Shown in pieces: positions 1 through 7,279 of a stretch of 50,303 nucleotides of DNA. Position numbers and translations under genes: made by a program. Within the stretch, counting starts at the first letter, position 1. The number at the start of each line of letters is the position of its first letter. A model generated the notes under the pieces. It was not told the origin of the DNA. It ran no database searches and saw nothing but the letters and a program-made list of their open reading frames with translations. Origin of the DNA: Verrucomicrobiia bacterium (GTDB lineage Bacteria > Verrucomicrobiota > Verrucomicrobiia > Limisphaerales > UBA11358). Location: assembly GCA_025451535.1 (NCBI GenBank), contig JANWKE010000098.1, forward strand, positions 1-50,303. The letters run 5' to 3'.

Positions 1-1938
1 CACAGTGACGCCCGTTTGCAGATCGCGGCGGAACACATTGGCGCAGGTATTGACCGGGCCGGCAACCAGGTTGCTGGCCCCGCTGATGAACGCCACATAG
101 CGGCCATCCGCACTGATAACGGGATTTCCGGAACCACCGCCCAAAGCCGAACTGCCGTTCAGCCCGACGCTCACCAACAGGTTGGTGCCGTTCACCAGGT
201 CTCGCACGAAAACGTCCGGTTGCCGGTTCGTCTCGTTTGGCACCAGATCATCTGCTGCGCTGGCAAACGCCGCCCACTGCCCGTTGGCACTGACCGACCA
301 TTGACCCAATGCGCTGAAACCATCGCCCGCCTGGGGAATCACCGTCGGATCACGTTGTGAAATTATTTCCGTGGCCCCGGCAAAGAAGTCGCGCTCAAAC
401 ACGTCGTAGGCGCGGTTTATGTCCCCGCTGACCAGCCCCCCGTCGGGGCTGGTAAAGGCAACGAATTGTCCATCGGCGCTCAGGTTCAAGGACGTCAATT
501 CGTCATCGGTTGAACCAACACCGTTGGTGTCCACGTCTGCCAATTGCGTAGTGCCAGATTGCAGATTACGCCGGTAAATATGAAAGCCATTGGACACCGC
601 ATTGGCAGTCAGATTGGTGGCATCGCTCAAAAACGCGACGAACTGGCCGTTCGTGCTGATGACCGGCATATAGGAAACCGTATTGGTCGGGACGCCGCTG
701 CCATTGTCGCTGACGAGTATGTCCACTGCGCTTTGGGTATCCCAAACATGAACACTGGAATAACCCGAATCGACGGTACCCTCGTGTGTGGCAAAGGCAA
801 TGAAACGGCCATCTGGCGTCATTACCGGGCCATAGTCGTCGTTTAGATCGGTGTACCATCCAATACCATTCGTGTTGATCACCGCCGTCGTCCTCGTATT
901 TGAGTCATATTCCAGCATGACTACCGCCCCGGTTTGACTCGTTGAGCCGGCTTTGAAAGCAACGTAGCGTCCATCGTCGCTCAGCCGCGGGTGAAAAGCC
1001 GGCGCATTGCTCAGGCCGAGTGCGGCGGACACAATCGCCGCCGCGTTGGTGCTGGCCCAGGTCGTCGTGCTCGCCACGCGGTCGCGCACATACACCTCGC
1101 CTGCGGAGGTGCTGGGAACCCCAGGCACCAAGTTTGTGGCGAGACTGAAAAATGCCACGTACCGGCCATCCGGCGTGATGACCGGTGTAGCCATGATCGG
1201 GTTGAGGCTGCCGGAGGGAAGGGGCGCCCCGACACTCACCAGCCAGGTCGTTTGAGTAATCAAATCCCGCACGAACACATCGGGTATGCCATTGGTGTCG
1301 TTCGGAACCAGATTGGACGCACTGCTGAGGAAGGCCACGCAGGTGCCGTCCGGCGTCATGACCGGGTCGGTGGAAGCCCCGTTGGCAAAACCGCCGTCCA
1401 TCGCCACGCTGATGAGCCGGGTTGTGCCCGTGTAGGTGTCGTGCAGGAAGATGTCGCTGGCCCCGTTTGTATCCCCGGGCACGAGGTCGCTGGCATCGCT
1501 CTGGAAGACAATATAACGGCCATTGGCGGAAACCTGGCCGAACATCGAATCGCCGTTTCCGCCGCCAGTGCCATTCGAGTTGCCGCTGATCAGCGTGGTG
1601 GCCTGGCTGGTCCGGTCACGCAGAAACACGTTCAAGCTGTAAAGACTGTTGCCACCCGGTACCAAGTCATTGGCCGCGCTGGTGAAAACCACAAAACGGC
1701 CATCGGGACTCACGCTGGAGATGATGGAATTATCGTCGCCCCCTGCCGGCAGCGACACGGAAGGATTTCGCGCCGAGACCAACACCACGGGCAGCGCACT
1801 GACCGAGGCAACGAAAATACCGAACACTGACAACCAGACCGCCACAACGAGATTCCTGCCGAAAAACTTCGCGACTGCCAGCCCGATGCGCACGTTTCGG
1901 AACGTGAATTCGCTGCCGATGTCAGTTCTCGTTTTCAT
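1..1938 (-). CDS. Secreted TolB/PD40-type beta-propeller protein (3' end cut by window edge)
   Basis: Reading the minus strand from an ATG at 1938 gives 646 codons without a stop, so the frame continues past base 1. The N-terminus has a hydrophobic stretch (about residues 30-48) that can act as a signal peptide or anchor. After it, about ten repeats of roughly 55-65 residues follow, each with a core such as SPDGRFVVFTS, SANGRYIVFQS, TPDGRYVAFFS or SADGQFVAFTS and then an SNLVPGDTNG-like loop and VFVRD. These are PD40/TolB-like propeller blades. The family usually mediates protein or carbohydrate contacts outside the cytoplasm, and no catalytic motif is visible. It is the last gene of a same-strand run with sigma factor, kinase and pseudopilin. 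No clear Shine-Dalgarno precedes the start. Several plus-strand frames opposite it are shadows. Confidence 0.85.
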   Translation of the reverse strand, partial: MKTRTDIGSEFTFRNVRIGLAVAKFFGRNLVVAVWLSVFGIFVASVSALPVVLVSARNPSVSLPAGGDDNSIISSVSPDGRFVVFTSAANDLVPGGNSLYSLNVFLRDRTSQATTLISGNSNGTGGGNGDSMFGQVSANGRYIVFQSDASDLVPGDTNGASDIFLHDTYTGTTRLISVAMDGGFANGASTDPVMTPDGTCVAFLSSASNLVPNDTNGIPDVFVRDLITQTTWLVSVGAPLPSGSLNPIMATPVITPDGRYVAFFSLATNLVPGVPSTSAGEVYVRDRVASTTTWASTNAAAIVSAALGLSNAPAFHPRLSDDGRYVAFKAGSTSQTGAVVMLEYDSNTRTTAVINTNGIGWYTDLNDDYGPVMTPDGRFIAFATHEGTVDSGYSSVHVWDTQSAVDILVSDNGSGVPTNTVSYMPVISTNGQFVAFLSDATNLTANAVSNGFHIYRRNLQSGTTQLADVDTNGVGSTDDELTSLNLSADGQFVAFTSPDGGLVSGDINRAYDVFERDFFAGATEIISQRDPTVIPQAGDGFSALGQWSVSANGQWAAFASAADDLVPNETNRQPDVFVRDLVNGTNLLVSVGLNGSSALGGGSGNPVISADGRYVAFISGASNLVAGPVNTCANVFRRDLQTGVTV

Positions 1939-2003
1939 GGCTCGATACGGTTAAAGGTCTTGGCCAAATCACACAGCCTGGATAGTTCGTTAATCGCCAT
2001 CGT

Positions 2004-3104
2004 TTAGTCACCCGGTGTCACTGTCCACATGCCTTTGGGTGCGCTGATGGTTCCGGTACCGACCGTTTGTTCGATTTTGAGCGCGGCCACATGGCCATCG
2101 TGGAAAGCGTAGTTAAACCGGCCCCAGTGCGCGTTGTACAACAATTCACCCTGGTTAACGCCTGCTGCACCGGCTGGATTTTGGGGGATGGAGGTCGTGT
2201 CAATCTGGAAAAGATTGCCATTGGCGCTGCCACCGGCCGCGGTTTCCGGGCCATTGCAAACGCAGGTCCAAGTGTTGCCCATGCACTGCTGGCCGCCGGT
2301 TTCTTCGCACAACAGGATGGTGCCGCCCGGGTCCTTTACCACGGACGATTTGTAACCTTTCGCGTCCCAATCCGGGAACAAAGTTGAGGTCATCCACCAA
2401 ATTCCGACACCGTGATAACCCGGCTGGTTTAAATCGGGCAAGGGATAGGTCCCGTTCTGGGTGTTAACCTCGTACTGTGTTCCCCAATTGGGCCCCACAC
2501 TGTTCATGGCATAGGACCTTAGCGCAGCTGCCGGCGGCTCGGTTATCCAACTGACTTTTGGGAACCGATCTGCCGGACATACTTCAATCTTCTGCATTGT
2601 CGGCGAGGCAACGCCAACCCCTGCTGCTGCTGCTGAGGGACTGGCAAACATGATTCCAAAACTCCACGAGGCATCCGAATTGGTATCGCCAAAATAATGG
2701 TGGATATAGGCGTCCCACGCCAATTGTCTGCCGCTCAACGTCTGGTCTCCGGCGGGCGGGAACATATCATTGTGGTCTCGCGCAAAAAGTTGGAAGCCCA
2801 CCTGGAGTTGTTTCAGATTGCTTTGGCACTGAAGCCGCCAGGTGTCTACCTTGGTGCTCGCCAGTGCCGGCACCAGCACCAATGCCAGCATTGCGACCGT
2901 TCCCAGCACCACCAGCAGTTCAACGACCGTAAAACCGTGGTCAGGACAACCGCCAGCCGATAATGTTTGCCGGGTCTTTTCCGGATAAGCGGGAAAGCCA
3001 GTAAAAGTCTTCATAAAGGCTGGATGATTTGGGGCGCAACCGGAATCCATTGGGCCACAATGTCTTGCCCGAACCGAACCTAATAGCGCGTGTTGTTTTG
3101 TCAT
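2004..3104 (-). CDS. Pseudopilin-like secreted protein with H-X9-DG motif
   Basis: The protein has up to 366 residues. A prepilin-type segment HGFTVVELLVVLGTVAMLALVLVPALAS starts near residue 57, with the conserved Glu at position 5 after the predicted cleavage Gly. The C-terminal part contains AHWGRFNYAFHDGHVAAL, which fits the H-X9-DG motif of Verrucomicrobia/Planctomycetes type II pseudopilins. In that superfamily the leader is removed by a prepilin peptidase and the protein sits at the cell surface or periplasm; individual functions are mostly unknown. The start is uncertain: ATG at 3104 gives a very long leader, while ATG at 3014 gives a 27-residue leader and is equally credible. Neither has a strong ribosome site. 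It lies downstream of the kinase on the same strand. Confidence 0.8.
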   Translation of the reverse strand: MTKQHALLGSVRARHCGPMDSGCAPNHPAFMKTFTGFPAYPEKTRQTLSAGGCPDHGFTVVELLVVLGTVAMLALVLVPALASTKVDTWRLQCQSNLKQLQVGFQLFARDHNDMFPPAGDQTLSGRQLAWDAYIHHYFGDTNSDASWSFGIMFASPSAAAAGVGVASPTMQKIEVCPADRFPKVSWITEPPAAALRSYAMNSVGPNWGTQYEVNTQNGTYPLPDLNQPGYHGVGIWWMTSTLFPDWDAKGYKSSVVKDPGGTILLCEETGGQQCMGNTWTCVCNGPETAAGGSANGNLFQIDTTSIPQNPAGAAGVNQGELLYNAHWGRFNYAFHDGHVAALKIEQTVGTGTISAPKGMWTVTPGD

Positions 3105-3239
3105 AGACTCAGCTGTCCTGGTTCATACGTCGCATTCAGTGCCCAACTTTCAATGCCACTCAACCTGGTTATCTACTATTAACTCGTGCGAACAACAACG
3201 GTTCTTTCAAAACTTTTCCTCCAAAAGGAACGCGGCCTG

Positions 3240-4232
3240 TCATGGGCCATGTTCCAAAAGCCAGAGGAGGCGCCAAACCGCGGCGATGACAACCATGAAT
3301 CCAACGACGGCGCCGACAATTCCAATGATTTTGATTATCCGCAGATTAAACCGCTCACGGCCTGGGTTGCAGTGGGAGAACTGGAAAGACAGCAAAGCAG
3401 TCAACAGTTCTTCCGCAGTCTGATACCGGCGGCTCGTATCGCCGCGGCAGGCGTTCAGAACGATTCGATTAAACGAGACCAGATCCCGGTCCTCGGCGGT
3501 ATCCGCTAACGGCGTCGGCAGCGTCGGGTAATCGTTCCGATCCAAACCGGTGCTGATTTCGTACAGGACTTTTCCCAGAGAGTAAATGTCCGCCTGGGCC
3601 GTGCCGGCCCCTTCCGGGGGCATAAAGCCTTCTGTACCCACGCGGGTGGTGGTTTCGGACAATTCCGTGACTAATCCCAAGTCCGCCAGTTTGGGAAAGC
3701 CATTCACCAGGATGATGTTGGACGGTTTGATGTCGCGATGGATCAAACCATGGCGATGCAGGAAACCGAGGGCTGACGCAACCGCCGCGCCCAGCCGGAC
3801 ACATTCGCCGATGGGCAAGCGGCCGCGCTGGCGAAAATCGTATTCGAGGGTGCGGGGATAATAGCATTCAGGAATAATCAGCCGGCCGGTGGCAATGTCA
3901 TCCGCCAGTTCCATCACGTAATAAAAATATCCCGCCGCTTCATTGTGTCCCACGTGGAGGACATTCACCAGCCCGTCGTGCAAGCGCGACACCGGCTCAA
4001 ATTTCAACACACCATTGAACTCCCGTTCGAAAGGCCGGCGCTGTTTGAACGACCGCTCTTGCACGATTTTGACGGCGCGGTAGGTGCCGAGCGCATTTTT
4101 TGCCAGCCACACATCGCCACCGCTGCCGCTACCAATCAAGCGAATAATCTGGTGATCGGGAATGGTTGGCAACTGCGAGGTTTTGGGAGAAACTGCGTCG
4201 GCCTCTCCAGCCGGTTCCAATGGCTCCTGCAT
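3240..4232 (-). CDS. Membrane-anchored Ser/Thr protein kinase
   Basis: The product has 330 residues from the ATG at 4232, chosen because GGGAG lies a few bases upstream; a longer frame to 4274 lacks such a site. Visible Hanks-kinase features are the Gly-rich loop IGSGSGGDVW (residues 33-42), VK with Lys55, HRDIKPSN with catalytic Asp167, and DLG (184-186) replacing the usual DFG. A hydrophobic segment at about 300-324 places the kinase domain in the cytoplasm, with only a few residues after the membrane segment. There is thus no extracellular sensor domain, unlike many PknB-type kinases. The gene directly follows the ECF sigma factor gene, and sigma/kinase pairs are common in Planctomycetes and Verrucomicrobia. 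A role in modulating the sigma factor is inference. Confidence 0.88.
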   Translation of the reverse strand: MQEPLEPAGEADAVSPKTSQLPTIPDHQIIRLIGSGSGGDVWLAKNALGTYRAVKIVQERSFKQRRPFEREFNGVLKFEPVSRLHDGLVNVLHVGHNEAAGYFYYVMELADDIATGRLIIPECYYPRTLEYDFRQRGRLPIGECVRLGAAVASALGFLHRHGLIHRDIKPSNIILVNGFPKLADLGLVTELSETTTRVGTEGFMPPEGAGTAQADIYSLGKVLYEISTGLDRNDYPTLPTPLADTAEDRDLVSFNRIVLNACRGDTSRRYQTAEELLTALLSFQFSHCNPGRERFNLRIIKIIGIVGAVVGFMVVIAAVWRLLWLLEHGP

Positions 4233-4325
4233 AAAAGCTCCCGCGTTAAATAATCGGCAAATCCATACCACCACGCTGCCTCATTCTAGTAACAAAGAAC
4301 GTTCTATCCCATGTTCGACTCCGTT

Positions 4326-4967
4326 TCACTCCCATTTTTCCTCCAACCTGCGAGCTTCCTTCTTGATTAACGCGGAAACGCGGTGTTTGGCCAGATAAAC
4401 CTGCCCGACATTCACGCCCAGCGTCCGGGCCACTTTCCCTGCCGGCCATTGCTGAATCACATACAAATCAAACATTTGAAAATGCTCTTCCTTGACGGAA
4501 CGCTTGACCTTTTCAATCGCTGCCTCCAACAAATTTGCCTGCCAGTCAGCTTCCCAAACGGACTCCAACTCATCGCCAGCCGGTTCAGGAATTTGAGCAA
4601 TGTCCACGGCCCGACTCTCCCCTGCGCTTTCCGGGTTTTCTACCTGCCCGTGCCGTGTTCGCTTTCGCAACTGATCCGCAATTCGCCAGCGGGTTACGTT
4701 CCGCAACCAACCCTTGAAGGAACCCAGCGCCCGGTCGCGTTTGAACTTGTGGATGTCTTTGGCCACGGAAATAACCGTTTCCTGAACCACGTCCTGAGCC
4801 TCGGATTCCGTCAAACCCGATTTGAGTGCGCTCGAATAGATCAGCCGCCAATAGGTGTCAAAAAAATCCTTCCAACTTTCCTGGTCATCCCGGTTCTGCA
4901 ACCGGCTCAGCAAACTGTATCGGGTCGGAATCGAGTCTTGAGTCAATAAGGTCATTGGCTGAGTCAT
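4326..4967 (-). CDS. ECF-type RNA polymerase sigma factor
   Basis: The product has about 213 residues from the ATG at 4967. A start at 4955 is also possible, and the longest frame would need a TTG at 5030. Region 2 is visible as LLSRLQNRDDQESWKDFFDTYWRLIY, ending with SEAQDVVQETVISVAK and GSFKGWLRNVTRWRIADQLRK. Region 4 ends with the helix-turn-helix QWPAGKVARTLGVNVGQVYLAKHRV. The protein would direct RNA polymerase to a small regulon. No anti-sigma factor is adjacent. Instead the kinase gene starts 94 bp downstream on the same strand, which suggests control by phosphorylation (inference). Confidence 0.9.
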   Translation of the reverse strand: MTQPMTLLTQDSIPTRYSLLSRLQNRDDQESWKDFFDTYWRLIYSSALKSGLTESEAQDVVQETVISVAKDIHKFKRDRALGSFKGWLRNVTRWRIADQLRKRTRHGQVENPESAGESRAVDIAQIPEPAGDELESVWEADWQANLLEAAIEKVKRSVKEEHFQMFDLYVIQQWPAGKVARTLGVNVGQVYLAKHRVSALIKKEARRLEEKWE

Positions 4968-5030
4968 ATATTGAATACTCGTCAACGAAGATAGCTTTCT
5001 TGCAGGAAAGCTCCAAATCAGAAAATGCAA

Positions 5031-5280
5031 CTTCTAAAATAATTTGGGGAGGATGGATTTTTTCTTGAATGTCGGGGGTTAAAGTAAACAAAGTCCGCCG
5101 ACCAACTAATAATGTGTAAAAGCTGTTTGACTTTCCGGGGGTTATTTTTTGTCCTTCGGTTCGCTTCCTCGAGTTCAGCCGACGTTCAGTATACAGGTGT
5201 TTTACCGCGTCGTGGTCAGTCACGCCCCTTAAACCATTGCCCGGTTGCGGCCTCCTGATACAGGTTCCGGCGGGGTCCGG
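5031..5280. other. Intergenic region between sigma factor and moaA
   Basis: About 250 bp separate the sigma-factor gene from the end of moaA. A 112-codon minus frame reaches into it but overlaps the conserved sigma-factor coding sequence and shows no family features. It presumably holds the sigma/kinase promoter. I see no convincing terminator hairpin for the Moco operon. Confidence 0.4.
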
Positions 5281-6258
5281 TTATCCGCCGATGGCCGTCA
5301 TGGGGCGCAACGGCTGGTAGAGATCGCGGAATTGGTGTTCCTGGGGTTTCAAACGCAGGGCTTCCAGGAATAATTGCCGCAATGCCGTATCATCACTCCC
5401 GCTGCGGAGTGCCTCGCGTAAATCAATTTCGCCGTGATCCCCGAGACAGGGACGGATTTTCCCGTCCGACGTGAGCCTCATTTTGTTGCAGTTCTCGCAA
5501 AATTGCAGATTCGTCAGCGCCCCGACGAAGCCCACCAGCGCGCCGGTTTGTTTCAGCAAAAAATACTTCGCCGGCCCGTGGCCGATTTTCACCTCCGGCT
5601 GCGGAATCAATTCGTCGCGCTGGCCCAGCAACTGCATCGCTTCACCGACCGGCAGAAAGTTCTTCTCCGTCAGGACGTCCGTTCGCGTCAAGGGCATCAA
5701 CTCGATCAACCGCAACGGCAGGCGGTGTTCGGCCGCAAACAGAACGAGCGGCCAGAGTTCCTGCTCATTGACGCCGCGCATGAGCACGCAGTTCAGTTTC
5801 ACGCGGTCGAATCCGGCGGCTACCGCGGCGCGGATGCCGGCAATGACTGCGTTCACGTCGCCGCCCGTCACCTGCCGGTACACCTGCGGATCCAGCGCAT
5901 CGAGACTGATGTTGACCGTGCTGGTGCCGACGTCGCGCAACGGCTGCGCCAGCCCGGCGAGTTTGATCCCGTTCGTCGAAAGACCAATGACTTCCACGCC
6001 GGAAATTTGTCTCATGCCCCGGACGATTTCCAAAATATCGCCGCGCACCAGCGGTTCGCCGCCGGTCAGCCGGAATTTTCGGAAGCCAAGCTCTGCCACC
6101 ACGCGAACGATGCGGACGATTTCGTGCGCCGTCAAATGGTCCTGCCTGCGTTCCCAACCCTTGTAACCTTCCGGCATGCAGTAGAGACACCGTTCGTTGC
6201 AACGATCGGTGATCGAAATGCGCAAATAATCAACGGTGCGGCCAAACGTATCGTTCAT
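5281..6258 (-). CDS. moaA: GTP 3',8-cyclase MoaA
   Basis: This radical SAM enzyme catalyses the first step of molybdenum-cofactor synthesis, converting GTP to 3',8-cyclo-7,8-dihydro-GTP, which MoaC turns into cyclic pyranopterin monophosphate. The protein has 325 residues, the usual length. The N-terminal CNERCLYC holds the SAM-binding 4Fe-4S cluster, followed by LTGGEPLVR and LSTNGIKL. The second cluster is in FCENCNKMRLTSDGKIRPCLG, and the protein ends in IGG, the conserved Gly-Gly tail. Only four bases separate its ATG from the end of mogA, so it is the last gene of the Moco operon. Confidence 0.97.
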   Translation of the reverse strand: MNDTFGRTVDYLRISITDRCNERCLYCMPEGYKGWERRQDHLTAHEIVRIVRVVAELGFRKFRLTGGEPLVRGDILEIVRGMRQISGVEVIGLSTNGIKLAGLAQPLRDVGTSTVNISLDALDPQVYRQVTGGDVNAVIAGIRAAVAAGFDRVKLNCVLMRGVNEQELWPLVLFAAEHRLPLRLIELMPLTRTDVLTEKNFLPVGEAMQLLGQRDELIPQPEVKIGHGPAKYFLLKQTGALVGFVGALTNLQFCENCNKMRLTSDGKIRPCLGDHGEIDLREALRSGSDDTALRQLFLEALRLKPQEHQFRDLYQPLRPMTAIGG

Positions 6259-6262
6259 TTTC

Positions 6263-6751
6263 TCAACTTTGGTGCGGGTCTTCGCCCCGCAAATGGGCCA
6301 TGCCCTCGCGGATCGCCGGTGCGAGAATCTCCAGACACTCGCGGACCGCCGAAGGCTTGCCCGGCAGATTCACAATCAACGCTTTCCCGCGCGTGCCAGC
6401 CAGCGCGCGCGATAGAATGGCCGTTTTCACCCTGGCCAGCGACTGCATCCGCATTGCCTCGCTGAACCCCGGCAATTCCTTTTCCAAAACCGGGCGGGTC
6501 CCCTCCGGCGTCACGTCGCGGGCCGCGATCCCCGTGCCTCCCGTCGTCACAATCAAATCACATGTTAATTCATCCGCGAATTTTTTCAACATGGCGGAAA
6601 TTTTTTCCACCTCATCCGGCACCAGCGCCTGTTCAAATTTTGCCTCGTTGCCCAAAAACTCCCTCAAGACCTTTTCGATCTCCGGTCCGCTGCGGTCCTC
6701 GTAAACCCCGGTCGACGCACGGTCACTGACAGTAATGCGCCCGATTTTCAT
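6263..6751 (-). CDS. mog: MogA/MoaB-type molybdopterin adenylyltransferase
   Basis: The product has 162 residues from the ATG at 6751; the open frame runs further upstream only as overlap with moaC. The family activates molybdopterin by adenylylation before molybdenum insertion by MoeA. Conserved parts are TTGGTGIAARDVTPEG (the molybdopterin-binding GGTG loop) and VNLPGKPSAVRECL near the C-terminus. ITVSDRASTGVYEDRSGP at the N-terminus is typical of MogA/MoaB. The start overlaps the moaC stop as ATGA, implying translational coupling. MogA and MoaB cannot be separated with certainty by eye. Confidence 0.92.
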   Translation of the reverse strand: MKIGRITVSDRASTGVYEDRSGPEIEKVLREFLGNEAKFEQALVPDEVEKISAMLKKFADELTCDLIVTTGGTGIAARDVTPEGTRPVLEKELPGFSEAMRMQSLARVKTAILSRALAGTRGKALIVNLPGKPSAVRECLEILAPAIREGMAHLRGEDPHQS

Positions 6752-7200
6752 TCCTTGATTTTCTCCACGACGTGAATGTCTCCGATGCGCATGGTTTTGT
6801 CCACCGCCTTGCACATGTCGTAAAGCGTCAGCGCGGCCACGCTCACGCCGGTCAACGCTTCCAGTTCGACACCTGTCTGCGAATGCGTTTCCACTGCGCA
6901 AACAATTTCGATGGCCGCGGCCCGGACACGAAAGGTTATTTCAACGTGGTTGAGCGAGAGCGGATGGCAAAGTGGAATCAGCTCCGCCGTTCGCTTGGCG
7001 GCCTGAATTCCCGCGATTTGCGCCACGGTCAGAACATCGCCTTTCGGCAGCGCGTTGCGTTTCAACGCGCGAATGGTCGTCGGCCGGCAAATCAATTTGC
7101 CTTCGGCGACCGCGCGGCGGCGTTGTACCGGCTTGTGGCCGACATTGACCATGCGCGCACCACCGGCTTCGTCCAGATGCGAAAATTTATGTGTTTTCAC
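6748..7200 (-). CDS. moaC: Cyclic pyranopterin monophosphate synthase MoaC
   Basis: MoaC converts the MoaA product to cyclic pyranopterin monophosphate. The 150-residue protein has normal family length and begins SHLDEAGGARMVNVG. Further conserved blocks are ELIPLCHPL and GVELEALTGVSVAALTLYDMCKAVDK, which carries the catalytic Asp and Lys region. The start is a GTG at 7200. An internal ATG within GGARMVNV would remove conserved sequence, so GTG is preferred. The stop overlaps the mogA start by 4 bp. The palindromic element at 7204-7277 lies immediately upstream. Confidence 0.95.
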   Translation of the reverse strand: MKTHKFSHLDEAGGARMVNVGHKPVQRRRAVAEGKLICRPTTIRALKRNALPKGDVLTVAQIAGIQAAKRTAELIPLCHPLSLNHVEITFRVRAAAIEIVCAVETHSQTGVELEALTGVSVAALTLYDMCKAVDKTMRIGDIHVVEKIKE

Positions 7201-7203
7201 TTC

Positions 7204-7277
7204 GTAGCAGCCGATGTAAATCGGCTCATTCTCGAATCTTCGTCAAAAGATTAGAGCGGACTCACGTCCGCTGCTAC
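7204..7277. repeat. Composite palindromic repeat (two stem-loops inside an outer inverted repeat)
   Basis: The ends GTAGCAG (7204-7210) and CTGCTAC (7271-7277) are perfect inverted repeats. Inside are two 7-bp stem-loops: AGCCGAT/ATCGGCT with a 4-base loop (7209-7226) and AGCGGAC/GTCCGCT with a 4-base loop (7255-7272). It fills the gap between moaE-moeA and moaC. In RNA it could form a cruciform-like structure that attenuates or stabilises the operon transcript (inference). Its architecture resembles the larger element at 37555-37674. Confidence 0.85.
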
Positions 7278-7279
7278 AT

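Noticed and set aside
991-1830. A 279-codon plus-strand frame
   Set aside because: The minus strand here encodes regular PD40 propeller repeats, so the plus frame is a shadow.
4885-5223. A 112-codon minus frame upstream of the sigma factor
   Set aside because: It overlaps the sigma-factor coding region in another frame and shows no domain; probably chance.
5434-6465. A 343-codon plus-strand frame
   Set aside because: It is antisense to moaA and the end of mogA, both fully recognisable.
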